Assembly: GCA_007844125.1 (NCBI GenBank)
Contig: CM017558.1
Coordinates: 25,973,232 to 26,037,231, forward strand
Source: Sinonovacula constricta
Taxonomy: Eukaryota > Mollusca > Bivalvia > Cardiida > Solecurtidae
Reading direction: 5' to 3'
Length of the DNA: 64,000 nucleotides
This document shows, one piece after another, positions 26,134 to 37,953 of the stretch. The notes beneath the pieces were generated by a model, which worked only from the letters and a program-made list of their open reading frames with translations, did not search any database and was not told where the DNA came from. A program made the position numbers and the translations under genes. How positions within the stretch are numbered: position 1 is the first letter of the stretch; each line of letters begins with the position of its first letter.

Positions 26134-27231
26134 TTTATATACATGTGCATATAGATTACATAAATACAGTTGATGCCTTTGTAATTGTTAAGGTTTGGAA
26201 AATACGCAGATATTTTATGAGTCATTTCCTATTTTCGATATGTAATATACCATTTGTGCAATGTTTATGTTATGTTAAAAAGTAGGCTTCTTAAGTATAT
26301 GTTTAACTAAGTTAATTATAGTAATTACGTTGGGACGTTTCGATCTATCTGGTTCCATATCAATATACATCCAATTTATGCCGACGTTAGTGTATGGATC
26401 TTCTGTTGATCTATCCAGAAATATATGTAAGGTGTCAGTACGTAACCACTATGTAACTGGTATTCGAGGGAACATACACAATGACGATAACCTTTTCAGG
26501 ATGTAGATTCTTTGAAGCATAGGACGTAATGAAGACCGCAGTTTGTAGTCCTAGTTGGGTAGTTACTTGATGGGCATTATATTCAAAAGATGTAGCATTA
26601 TAATGAATTTACATGTATCTGAACAAAGGGAAATTTAATTTTAAAAAAGCAATACTTCTGCTTATGTACTTATATCATTAGGTATAAAATGGCATTTTAT
26701 ATTGTTTCGTTTCTTTTTTCTAAAAAAAGTAAAACTATATATAACCCTATGAATTTCATTTTGCTTTAAATATTTTAAGATATTTAATACAAATAATGTG
26801 GTTTTTGTTTTTTAATTAGTTTTGCCATTACATTTTGTTAACAACTGTATCTACGGATGACGGCAATTGCAATGAAATGTAAATTTACAATAGTTGTGCC
26901 TTATGTTATTAATTTCTATTATTTACTGGCACAGAGCCGTGTATATTATAAAATGTAACTTTTGTAAATATCGGTAAACGATTTATGTCCAAAATGTAAT
27001 CTACAAGACCTTATCCGTCTTGTGCAATGTTAAGTCATAAATGAGATGAAGTCTTTGTTCTGATTTGTTACATTTATAAAGTCATCTTTGCTACTAAACA
27101 TTGAGTGGATACATAGAACAGGTTTACAAATTCCTATAATCGGTAAAACAGGTAATTATTGTTAAATTTTGCCCATGCATTGTGTACAGTGACCTTGATC
27201 TAAAGTCGTATTGATCGGTTTCTGCCGTCCA
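26134..27231. other. AT-rich DNA, no gene recognised
   Basis: No recognisable feature was found in about 1.1 kb between two microsatellites. Confidence 0.5.
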
Positions 27232-27286
27232 TCTCTATTCTCTCCTCCATCATCTCCCTCCTCTCTCGCTCTCCTCTCTCTCTCCT

Positions 27287-27320
<34 letters not shown>

Positions 27321-27334
27321 TCTCTCCTCTCTCT
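27232..27334. repeat. Imperfect (CT)n microsatellite
   Basis: The tract is pyrimidine-rich, mainly CTCTCT with TCCT interruptions. The 77-codon minus frame across it (27200-27433) is an Arg/Glu-rich artefact of the GA strand. Confidence 0.95.
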
Positions 27335-30103
27335 GTATAATATATAAAATATTATATTACAATGTTTAATGTGTAGCATCGTAAACGGTAGGTATATGGT
27401 AGATATTATAGACTTTATAGATTTATATTGCATAATATTTTACGACTGTCTGGTTTACATACACATGTAGCATACAAAACGAGTACTTGATACATGTATA
27501 CATAGAACGTATTTTAATAATAATTATTAGACACAGTAAGGTGCAGACAGTGCAATTGGTGCACATATTTAGAAGTTACTTGAAACAATGGACGTTTTAA
27601 ACTTTCTACAAGAGCCACCAACTACTGTCATGTCCGACGATATAGAAATATACTTAACTTGTCATTGAAATACACTTAACATTCGTTGATTGGTTATTTA
27701 TGAAAACCTCATGAACGTCATGAATCAACTCAACACAGCCTATTTGAGACCGGCGTCTAAGTGGCCCTGTTATCTATATACCCTTGTAGACACATTTGTA
27801 ATATAAATGGAGGCTTCATGCAACGATTGCGTGTCAATAACAGTTGTTAACAAAGACAATTCAGACCAAAGATCGTTATAGGATTATATAAACTGTCCTA
27901 AGGGCGGTAATTTGGCAGTAATTTATCGCGACGAAAGACGACAGACCAACCAGAAAAATGTATATGTTTTCCAGTATAGTCAAGTGGGTTCTACAAAAGC
28001 CTATATTTCAATCAGTTATTGCACTTGGATTTAGTGTCACAAAATAATAAACTAATGTATTATAGATATTAACATTGCTCTTAATGTTTATGCGATACCC
28101 TTCTCCTTCGAAATAGAAAAGTAACGCCCTAATAGTATAAATTCACTGCATTGCACTATATAATAGTAGTATTTTAAAACTATATGTTGTGGAAAGATAA
28201 CAAATATTAATTTGATTGAGCGCTTTTTGACTAAAGTATTTAATGTAAATAATTCATGATGCGAAACGAAATATCCAAAATCGAACAACTCTAAATACCA
28301 TCTGACGTGCCAAGAGTTATCTAATATGAATATAATTATATTTGCAGTCTGTCTGTACTGATATATGCTGATACAATTCATCTGATGTATTAAAGCACAC
28401 ACGGAGAAGACACCTTAGTCGCAGTGGATCAAATTTATATAATATATTAGTCTAGGAATCATGTTTATAAATAAGTTATATATTTGATGGTTTGAATTTT
28501 TAGTGAATCCGCTACGAAAAGCTCAAGCAATTACCTTCATCTCTAGTTTCGGTTTGTTAAATGAACTGCTTCATAACGTTTATTCCGTCAAAGAATATAT
28601 TTGGGTAAAACTTTGGAAACCTCATAATTTCGACACAGAGCCTAATCCGATGGCGAACTGTGTGCTCAGTCATCTAAAAAAATTGATTTAAACCTAGCAA
28701 CTCACAATGACATATTATAGACATAGGCTAGCTTTGTAGGGGTGTGGTCTTCCAATGTACCCTTACCTCTAGATCAACATGATCAGAAATGGGGTAGAAT
28801 GATGAACAATTCTGTGTTGCTAAATCTTGAAGGTTTAAATATCCATGGAAATATCATTCCTCATAAGTATAAATAGTTTCCTATCTGTTTTAAAAGGGCT
28901 TCAAGTCACCACAGGTCATTCTAAGAGGATAGAAATAATTGAAGCCTACCATTGGTGCTAAGTCAAACTTTGTACAACCTATAGTCTTTCTACGATTATT
29001 TTGCAATATTTTACCGCAGACAATTTATACATGGACAAAGCCAATTACTACAATAATATCAAGCTGCTTTGATAAAATGGCTTAACTTTATATATTTGAC
29101 AATAAGCTTCGCTATTGCTATCTTCCAGCTCAGAACTTCTCTTGGGAAAACTGGTTGGTACATACAACAGACGGAGATAGTGTATACATCTGATCAAGTA
29201 TTACATTATCCAGACGTCGTTGTATGCATAAATATCACAATGGCGTGGTGTGTATGATTCATACGATAAGAGAATAATCATTTACGAATAAAAAGTATTA
29301 TGCATCATAATTGTTGTTATTAAGTTATTAATAAAACTTGTCAATATTAAAGCATACATACATGTATGGTCCACAGTAATAACGTTAACCCTTATAAATA
29401 TAAGGATAAGCTTATACATTTTATTCTTATAAATGTGCATTATTTTACCCGAGTAATATCGCAGTATTATAGTTGGGTACAGCAGGTCATTTAAAAAAGA
29501 TTAAAAAGAAAAGAAGCAACATCGAATGGTTTAATGAATTCCCTGCTCCCACACTGGCTTCATAATCCGAATATTAATATTCAGAGTGTATGGTTCATAT
29601 AATCACATCACTAAGGCAGTTTCTCTCATAAACGTTCAACGCCTTTCAAACAAAGATACTGTTTGTTTGTTTTATCTTCATCATTCCTGTGTTACACATT
29701 TCCGTTTACATTACTTATGGATAGTAGCATGCCGTTATACTATCACCCAGTTGGTAACGACCGTGTCAAAACTACAAATATATTTTTAAAATATAAGTTA
29801 CATGTATATGCTGACAATCGGTCGTCATTTCGCTGTTTTATTCCAAGTATTTTATTTTACAAATGCGGTAAAATGAAAATTATATGACTTGCAGGTATGC
29901 GATAAATAAATTTAAATGCATCAAAATAGTGTATTTCTTAAATTAAAATTTCTTTTTACTTAAGCATGTTTTGTTCGAGTTTGAAACCATTGAATCTATT
30001 CCATTACGAGTAGTCAAACAACTGATTAAAATAATGCATACATTGCGTTATATGCTGATATCTGATTATTTTATATAAACAGTCATTACCTAACTAAATT
30101 ATA
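27335..30103. other. AT-rich DNA with one diverged dispersed repeat, no gene recognised
   Basis: Open frames reach 104 codons (28088-28402, minus) without any known family. A diverged dispersed segment lies at 27815-27975 and is described separately. The rest looks unique. Confidence 0.5.
27815..27975 (+). repeat. Diverged dispersed repeat B, copy 1
   Basis: The segment shares ordered words with 30912-31075: CAACGATTGCGTG against CAACGATCGCGTG, then GGTAATTTG against GGTAACTTG, then GACGACAGACCAACCAG against GGCGACAGGCCAATCAG, then TTTTCC. Spacing is similar and the orientation is the same. The nature of the family is unknown. Confidence 0.5.
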
Positions 30104-30845
30104 AATAAGAATATATAAGACAAAGTCCTATGAGCATTGCAACATATACAAAAATTGAAAAGAAACAGGACTTAGGTATTCACATGCACGCCAAATGTAA
30201 ATGTGAGAACAAATCCGTGATGAGTCATTTAACAATAAGAGCAAACCCGACAGTTACCGCCTTGGAACGGTCAGTCGGCAATATGGACCGACTGGGGTGC
30301 TTAAACCGGTTTTACAGAGCTCTAACCTCGCACTTCCTGATGGGTTTCTCGAATTCAAGCAATGAAAAGAAAACCAATCCATTTGAATAAGTGTCCAAGT
30401 GCTGACGTTTTGTTTGACAAGTTATGACGAGAGTAGTGACGTCATTGAAAAATAATGTCCACATGGTGCTTAGAAGAGAGAAAGGTATTATTTCGATTAG
30501 AAGACCTACAAAAACATTAACAGTGAAATTGACTTTTTGAATCAAGAACAAAATTACCAGAAAAGAGTAAATGCTTGTAGCATCCTGTTCATGCGGAGAT
30601 GGAATTGAGGAACCAAAGTCCAATGTCTATCAAAGGAAATACACGTAACAATCCTTATAGGGTGAATTAAATGACAACATAGATTACATGCACGGGGAGA
30701 TTTTTTACGACCGCCACACTGCACAAGTAACATTGTTGTGATCATGAATAAGAATATATCAGGACAAAGTCCTATGAGCATTGCAACATATACAAAAATT
30801 GAAAAGAAACAGGACTAAGGTATTCACATGCACGCCAAATGTAAA
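30104..30845 (+). mobile_element. Unclassified 0.74-kb element with 98-bp terminal direct repeats, copy 1
   Basis: The segment 30104-30201 recurs at 30747-30845 in the same orientation with only a few differences. Both contain AAGTCCTATGAGCATTGC and TATTCACATGCACGCC. They enclose about 545 bp with no coding potential. A copy with the same order of parts, including both terminal repeats, lies inverted at 37954-38662. Partial copies lie at 32440-32887 and 49010-49395. Internal landmarks are TTGGAACGGTCAGTCGG (near 30262), GAGCTCTAAC, a TGACGTCA palindrome (30437-30444), and GAACCAAAGTCC (near 30609). The architecture resembles a terminal-repeat miniature retrotransposon, but the repeats do not clearly start TG and end CA and I see no primer-binding site. 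The class is therefore open. No target-site duplication was identified. Confidence 0.72.
30437..30444. promoter_or_regulatory. CRE-like palindrome inside dispersed element
   Basis: TGACGTCA is the canonical CREB/ATF binding palindrome. The same position in two other copies also reads TGACGTCA (32691-32698 and 49060-49067), and a fourth reads the complement of TTACGTCA (38358-38365). This is a sequence match only; function is unproven. Confidence 0.4.
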
Positions 30846-32439
30846 ACACTTTAATCAAAACACTTCTGTTCTGAATACAAACACGAAGACTCATGTATTG
30901 AACAGTGCCGATCCATACAACGATCGCGTGAAATTTAAAATTGTTGAGTAAGGCCATACCAATGACAAATCATAAACTATCGCGTTAACTCACTGTTGTT
31001 ATAGAACGGTAACTTGACTGCAAATCAAGCGTGATAAAGGCGACAGGCCAATCAGAAAATTGTAATTCTTTTCCATTGATAATGCAAGGCCATACTTAAA
31101 CTAATCATCTTATTTGGCGCCAGAGGAAAGTCAACTAAAATAAATCGTTTGGGTCAAAGTAAATAATGGCATTATATCTAAGCAGATAATAAAAAACGTC
31201 TGGTCAAATATTTAGCCAATATATTTCCATCTGACTGACGAGTTTATCAATCACGGTGTTACCGTCAAACAGCCTATTCCATCCCAGACTAGACAGGTTA
31301 CTTCGATGTGTGTATATATGATTATGGAACATTTTAACAATCATAGATTACAAAAACTGCTTTTGGTAACAGCCATGGTGTCGCTTTGTAAAGTTTCCAT
31401 AAAACAAATCACCAGAATTGGAGTGTTCTGCATTTGTAAGGTATTTGAAAAAGATGCCCCAAACATAATTATATCGAATGTTACGATATTGTCTACTTTA
31501 ATTGTTCGTGTATAGATAGGTCTTTTAAAGTTTCTTTCACCAATTCACCAATTAAATAAGAGCACGTTCATAATAATTTACTGATAATATACCGTTTTAT
31601 GTTTAATGGAAGCACGCTGTGATTAAATGTAACATTGCCATTAAAATTTAGTTGCATGGGTCTTAATGGATGTTAAGCCTTTGTTTCAAAATTAGACAAG
31701 AACATTAAATACATTTATAGCAAGGTACTATAAAAGTTTATATTCATAGAACTTAAAACGACTAAAACTAGTGCAAAATAAAGACTTTTAGATAAATCAA
31801 ATATATATGGTTAATGTGAAAGGTTGTAGGCAGGTACATGAAGGACTAATAGGAAAATATTTGCATATAGAATGAACTTATGAGTACTTCACATTAAATC
31901 TGCGTATTAGTAATCTGGTTCTTTTTATAAATAAAACTGTAATTTGGTTAAGTTATTTATCGTTTTAGGACAATTTAAGAACGATTTTTTTCAGATGTGT
32001 GAAGTCGACTCTAAACGTTTATTAGAATGTTGTTTTTAGCTGTAACCAAGTTCAAAACTAAATGTTCGCTGTTGTCTTACTGTACACTCAATAGATACTA
32101 GTTATATCGCATATGTTTAGCTGGAATTAAAATGAATCGGACTTTTTAAGTTAGGGACATCATACTTGGTGTCAGAAGTCACATTTGCTTCCTTATATCC
32201 TACAAACATTGTGCATGTGCGTAAGCAGCAATCATGGACAAGGCTGCGTCGTTATAGGTTCCAGTGAAGTAAACAGGTAATTCTAGACATTCACATAAAG
32301 ACTCTTGAATATTTTCCACTGTTTTATATATTAGCTTTAAAACAAAAAATAATCTGCATGAGTGCGTGCTTTCACTCTGTTTCTTAAGTATCATAAAATA
32401 TGATCCTGCGAGAATAAAAACAAACTGTACAATATCTGT
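30846..32439. other. AT-rich DNA with diverged repeat B copy, no gene recognised
   Basis: A second copy of dispersed repeat B lies at 30912-31075. The rest of the interval has no recognisable feature. Open frames are at most about 70 codons, apart from a 116-codon minus frame (32200-32550) that runs out of a dispersed element copy and is not supported as a gene. Confidence 0.5.
30912..31075 (+). repeat. Diverged dispersed repeat B, copy 2
   Basis: It matches 27815-27975 in ordered words and spacing, on the same strand. It lies directly after copy 1 of the 0.74-kb element and could be part of a longer composite repeat. Confidence 0.5.
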
Positions 32440-32887
32440 ATTCACACGACAGTCACGTATAAAATTGACAAAACACTGACACGAGAGATTAAAAAGTACA
32501 GTAAGCCGAAAAGTTAACGCATTTAAAAGGTCAATCGGCAAAGTGGCCAAATAGGGAGATTAAAACCATTTTAAAGCTCTTAACACGCACTTGGTTTTAT
32601 TCCAATGCAAACAGAAAAGAAAACTTATTCATTTGAAACTCCAACCGATGGCGTACACTGAGATGTAAGTATTGACTTCATAAAAAGTAGTGACGTCATT
32701 TAAAACAAAAATGTTCATTTGATATTCGGGTTAGAGTAGTAGTTTAACCGTTAAAACCAGTATAGTAGAAATGTTACACCAAACACTCGACTTGTCGAGG
32801 ACCCTATCCCACCCAATCAGACCAAACAATCAGAGGAGGAGTAACATAGATTGTAGTCACTTATTAAGGAATAGATGGAATATAAGT
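32440..32887 (+). mobile_element. Older, truncated copy of the 0.74-kb element that precedes the 34-bp satellite
   Basis: The interior of the element can be followed in order. GGTCAATCGGCAA (near 32532) corresponds to GGTCAGTCGGCAA in copy 1. A diverged GCTCTTAAC-GCACTT block follows. TGACGTCA at 32691 lies in the same context. GATGGAAT with ACCAAAGTCC begins at 32874, against GATGGAATTGAGG and ACCAAAGTCC at 30598. The left part around 32440-32500 is more diverged. The rest of the element is not seen after the satellite. From ACCAAAGTCC onward the sequence becomes the 34-bp tandem array. Confidence 0.68.
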
Positions 32888-34093
32888 ACCAAAGTCCGAC
32901 GTGTCAAAGGATTGAAAATACCAAAGTCCGGTGTAGGTCAAAGGATAGAACATACCAAAGTCCGGTGTAGGTCAAAGAATAGAACATACCAAAGTCCGTG
33001 TAGGTCAAAGAATAGAATATACCAAAGTCAGGTGTAGGTCAAAGGAAAGAACATACCAAAGTCAGGTGTAGGTCAAAGAAAAGAACATACCAAAGTCCGG
33101 TGTAGGTCAAAGGATAGAACATACCAAAGTCCGGTGTAGGTCAAAGAATAGAATATACCAAAGTCAGGTGTAGGCCAAAGGATAGAAAATACCAAGGTCC
33201 GGTGCTGGTCAAAGGATAGAACATACCAAAGTCCGGTTTAGGTCAAAGGATAGAACATACCAAAGTCCGGTGTAGGTCAAAGGATAGAACATACCAAAGT
33301 CCGGTGTAGGTCAAAGGATAGAACATACCAAAGTCCGGTGTAGGTCAAAGGATAGAACATACCAAAGTCAGGTGTAGGTCAAAGGATAGAAAATACCAAG
33401 GTCCGGTGCTGGTCAAAGGATAGAAAATACCAAAGTCCGGTGTAGAACAAAGGATAGAATATACCAAAATCCGATGTTAGTCGAATGATAGCACATACCA
33501 AAGTCCGATGTTGGTCAAAGGATGAAATATACCAAATTCTGATGTAGGACAAAGGATAGAATTTACCAAAGTCCGTTGTTGGTTAAAGGATAGAATATAC
33601 AAAAGTCCGATGTAGGTCAAAGGATAAAATACACCAAAGTTCGATGTAGGTCAAATAATAGAATATACCGAAGTCCGATGTAGTTCAAAGGACAAAATAT
33701 ACCAAAGTATGCTGTAGGTCAAAGGATCGAATTTACCAAAGTCCAATGTAGGTCAAAGGATAGAACATACGAAAGCGCGGTGTTGGTCAAAACATACAAC
33801 ATATCAGAGTCCGTTGTATGTCAAAGGATATAATATACCAAAGTCCGATGTAGGTCAAAGGATAGAATAAACCAAAGTCCGATGTAGGTCAAAGGATAGA
33901 ATATACCAAAGTTCGATGTAGGTCAAAGGATAGAATATACCAAAGTCTGGTGTAGGTCAAAGGATAGAATATACCCCAAAGTCTGGTGTAGGTCAAAGGA
34001 TAGAATATACCAAAGTCCGGTGCTGATCAAAGGATAGAACATGCCAAAGTCCGATGTAGGTCAGAGGATAGAATATACCAAAGTCCGATGTAG
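32888..34093. repeat. 34-bp satellite array, about 35 copies, derived from the dispersed element
   Basis: Units contain ACCAAAGTCCGGTGTAGG, then TCAAAGGATAGAACAT. The central-left units (about 33260-33380) are nearly identical, while units toward the right end diverge (GATGTAGG, GTTGTTGG, GCTGTAGG variants). The first unit lies in frame with the matching segment of the dispersed element, whose own sequence is ACCAAAGTCCAATG then ATCAAAGGAAA. This supports origin of the repeat by local duplication of element sequence. Occasional units are 33 or 36 bp. No open frame of interest exists because 34 is not a multiple of three. Confidence 0.93.
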
Positions 34094-35560
34094 ATACGCA
34101 TGTTTTATCGAATAAGGCTTTTATAATTAAAAGTTACATATATACGTAGCCATTTACAATGCGCCATTGCTTCCTCTGTGATTAACAGGAGCAAATGTTC
34201 GACGAACCTAATCTGATACCAAGATATCAGAATCAACTTTGTATTCCTGTCTAAAATGATAATAATTTTCTTCTCTTCAGACAATTAAGGGATGATTTAA
34301 GTGTGAAATGATTCTAGTTTCAGTACGAACTAATTGTGTATAATTTATCATGCCTGCGGGATAACAATATCTCTATTTTGCCGATGACTGCTTTTTCAAA
34401 GAATGTTCAAATATGCAGACACAATGATAAGTATCTCACAGATCGCCCCCTCATTTTTAGAGCTTACTACTTGCATGTATTGTTATTTTATCTTATTTTT
34501 TTAAATGTACATAAATTAATGCACCAATATACTGATTTCTTTTTGAACGGCGTGCATTAAAACCGCATAATTGTCCCTTGACTGTTGTTAATGTCGTTTT
34601 TGTATCCGGTAACATTGCAAAAGAAAATATGGTACCCATAAAATCATTTGTTTTTAACTCCCGTCACTTAATGTATCGTGTAATACATTGGAGGATGGCA
34701 AAGGCAGTGGTGTAGAGATAGCAAAGCATAGTTTATCGAAAGAGTTCCAGATAGTGCCTCATTTATTGGCATTGACATTGCATTGAAAGTAAGACATATT
34801 AGTCGACGTATATGAAATAAATTTTAAACATAAACAGAAAAGGTCACGGTAAATAATTATCCTTAACCTTAATTATATAAATTAATTTAAAGTATGGATT
34901 CTGCGAAGTAAATGTATAAAGGTATACAGTAACTATACAGGTAGTATTGAATAGAGTGTCTAGAAGCTCTTTTGTATGTTTTAAACAATTTTATCTTATA
35001 AAATGAAAACATATATGCCGTGTCAGTGCTTTAATAAAAACAGTTTTATCTTTTTATAGAAATTACAATTATTGACCCTAATAATATTTTAAATTGTTTA
35101 AGTGCCGTTAGCCTTAATCTAGAAAAATCCACTTCTTTAGATAAAAAACATGCTTATATACCTAACAAAATTAATTTCAATTATACAAAATTCGCCTTTT
35201 GCTTTATAGATGTTTTAAAATTTCTAAAGCAGGTGGATATCTTTGTAGAACACAACATATAAAGTTATAGTTAAAATTTACCACTTATCAACTCGTCATT
35301 GTACAAAGATGTCGCGGTTTCTTCAAACTATGTTTCATATAACCAAACTAGAATTAGTTGATTCAAGACAGATGCAGTTAAGATTATCATAAGATTTCAG
35401 TTTTCACGTCAAAATACGTATATATAAGGTAGCCAAAAGCGATAACGCAGCCATCACTGAGCAGCTCCGAATACTATTATTTACTACACTTGCGGTGAAA
35501 AAAACATAGCCTACAGATAGCAGCAGACTCTAATACACAATTTGAATATGTTAACATACT
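34094..35560. other. AT-rich DNA, no gene recognised
   Basis: No recognisable exon, RNA or element was found in about 1.5 kb. Open frames reach 74 codons. The expected continuation of the dispersed element after the satellite is not recognisable here. Confidence 0.5.
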
Positions 35561-35828
35561 CAAGGGCGGATCCAGAGGGGGGGGGCCGAAGGGGCCGCGG
35601 CCCCCCTATTTTTCGACGACAAACAAAAAAAGTGTTAATTTTTTAGTTTTATAACGCGAAGGTTTTCAAAGGGCTACGCCTCTTAAGGCCCGTTTCCACT
35701 AGAGCTTTGTCACGCATATTTCTGCGGCGACGAGCCTACTTCTGTTGTCATGTTACGATCAGCTCCGGCCTGCGGCCGAATGTTACTCCCTCGGCCCCCC
35801 CTATTCTGAAATCCTGGATCCGCCCCTG
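35561..35828. mobile_element. 268-bp hAT-like MITE with terminal inverted repeats and 5-bp TSD
   Basis: The left end reads CAAGGGCGGATCCAG and the right end, read inward on the other strand, CAGGGGCGGATCCAG: 14 of 15 positions match. The element is flanked by ATACT at 35556-35560 and again at 35829-35833, a candidate 5-bp target-site duplication. Subterminal G-rich and C-rich blocks with GGGGCCGA words are also inverted. The interior has no coding capacity. Ends beginning CAGGGGCG resemble hAT-superfamily termini. The usual hAT duplication is 8 bp, so the 5-bp length suggests either a divergent lineage or an imperfectly read boundary. Confidence 0.8.
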
Positions 35829-36694
35829 ATACTGGTGCGTTTCTTATTTAGATGAGTACAAAAGTTTGGCCTATATATATATACGCATTGCCAGTTGCTT
35901 ATGTGGCCGACAGTTCCGTGCAATAGTCATAGTTTACCATATCTTATGGGTCTACGACATCGGCCTGTCTGAATCATCATGGACAACCAATTCGTGTAAA
36001 TGTACAAAGTTGTGTGAATTTCTTAATGAACTTGCAACTTTACACTTATCTTATATTTTTTCTATGTAATTAACATTTTAAAATTAATATTAATTTCCAA
36101 ATTAATATTTTAGCTACAGAAAAATTGAAAAAATAATCCGTAAAGTCTCATAACATTCAACGTCTAACTCTTCCTACGTGTTATCTGGTTAAGTTTGGAA
36201 ATTGTGAACGGTAGCTCGCATGTGCCGATTCTTCGAGGTTTCAAGTCATCTCCGTCCGACCTCGAGGAATCGAGACACAGCTGTATGTGTTAATATGCTT
36301 AACATGCATACAATGTTTTATCTGTTTCCTTCATAAATATTCTTAACAGCGGTATAATGTTGGCATTGTATTTGACAGTGATATGTATCTAAGGCGTGTA
36401 GTTCCCATGGGTATACAGTTATTAAAAGAGTGATAAACTACAGACATGGAAAGGATATATATTTGTGATCGTATGCATCAGGATACGCTACGAGTGGCAT
36501 GTCTCACTCTTTGACGTACAGGGGTACCTAAATTCAGAAATTTTATTTTCCGATTGATATATTTGTTTTCTTTTCAATGTGGGCTCTTTAGTAGAAAACA
36601 CTTGATGAAGTGCAAGGCTAGAGGCCTGTAAACCGTTTGAACTCCTCAATCAGTTCTTTTACCGACTGACCGCTACAAAGTACAAAGTAGTCTT
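35829..36694. other. AT-rich DNA, no gene recognised
   Basis: Nothing recognisable was found; open frames reach 67 codons. Confidence 0.5.
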
Positions 36695-36706
36695 TGCGTT
36701 GGTTTA

Positions 36707-36987
36707 GGGATAGGATGGGATGTGCCGGCATTTTTGCCGATACTGTGCAGCGACATTTCTATCATTATAGCACAGGGGCACTTATGAGGTGCCTAGGGAC
36801 TGAATTCGGCCGGTCCATAATAATGACACCGACTGGTCAGGCGTAATGCTGCACCCTAAACCCCGAGCGTTAGGAGGGAAGCCACTACTACCAACTTTAA
36901 AGTCTGGTTTGACCCGGCCGGGGTTTGAACCCACAACCTCCCGATCCGCAAGCCGACGCTCTACCACCTGAGCTATTGCGACTGGTC
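36707..36987 (-). mobile_element. Full-length tRNA-derived SINE with 12-bp target-site duplication
   Basis: On the minus strand the head reads CCAGTCGCAATAGCTCAGG and continues to a B box GGTTCAAACCC (36931-36921). The A box TAGCTCAGGTGG lies at 36975-36964. Both pol III boxes are close to consensus and correctly spaced. The tail runs to 36707. The 12-bp direct repeat TGCGTTGGTTTA flanks the insertion at 36695-36706 and 36988-36999, so both ends are defined and the copy is relatively young. The 61-codon minus frame here (36782-36967, starting MVERRLADREVVGSNPG) is a well-known type of spurious translation of SINE tRNA heads, not a protein. Confidence 0.92.
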
Positions 36988-36999
36988 TGCGTTGGTTTA

Positions 37000-37953
37000 A
37001 TATATGGTGTCATTGCTTTTGTAACTTCTACATTTAACTGGCAACGTGCTGACCGTTTTTCTGATGTTTTCTTATTTACAATTTTGAGATTGTTGAAATA
37101 AATGTGCTCATAGAGAGTCGTCTTTTATCACAATTCTTAGTTATTGTTTAATATTGTCTTTTTAAAAAGATTCTCTTGCTACGAAAACATTTGAAAGTGA
37201 GACGACTACAAATTTCATGGTTAAGATCTATATTTCAGTGAGTTTCATTTTTTTAATGATGAAAACTTTACTTTGAAATCAGTTTATCGCCAGCTGATTG
37301 AACTGGAAGAGTTAAATTAAAGACCATATGATTCATTTCAGTTTAAACAAATTTATCATAAGTCAATTCAGCAAAACGTAAATGTTTTTCTTATACATGT
37401 ATATTAAAATATTTGACATTAATAGATTAACTGCACCACTTAAATAAGCTTCTGAACAATTAATTTGACATCACATCAAAACACAATGATAAGGGGAGAT
37501 AACTTGATATCACATTAAGCTTATATTATCAGTATTCGATATTCTGATAAAATTTACATAACATTTAGTGTAGGGGAACACTATATCAGATATCCTGAAC
37601 GGACAAATGACAGATAGAACAAAACAACAACATCGGCTGACGAGTTTCCTACGGAATGTATATGTTTCATCTTCGTTAGAAATTCGGTTTAAACATACTT
37701 CTGCTCATTTAGTCTACCGGAAACCAACGGGAGTCTTCCAGTCTAGTACAGGACGAACAATGGATACGGACCATACGAATTCAAGATAAAACGCATAACC
37801 AGCGAACAACCAACGAATGTATAGGTAGTATTCGTTATATGCCTTCTAACAATTTTAAGGTATCAAAGGACAAAGATCGTATATACCAGATCAAAACAAA
37901 AGGACTTTGCGCTTGCGTTCTTATTATTTGCACGTGTCTTATTGGATCTTACT
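37000..37953. other. AT-rich DNA, no gene recognised
   Basis: No recognisable feature was found; open frames reach 60 codons. Confidence 0.5.

Noticed and set aside
25751..26173. 140-codon frame ending in poly-leucine
   Set aside because: Its second half is the TTA microsatellite and the first half shows no family signature.
32200..32550. 116-codon minus frame
   Set aside because: It begins within a dispersed element copy and resembles no known family; such a length occurs by chance in AT-rich DNA.
36782..36967. 61-codon minus frame
   Set aside because: It is a translation of a tRNA-derived SINE head.
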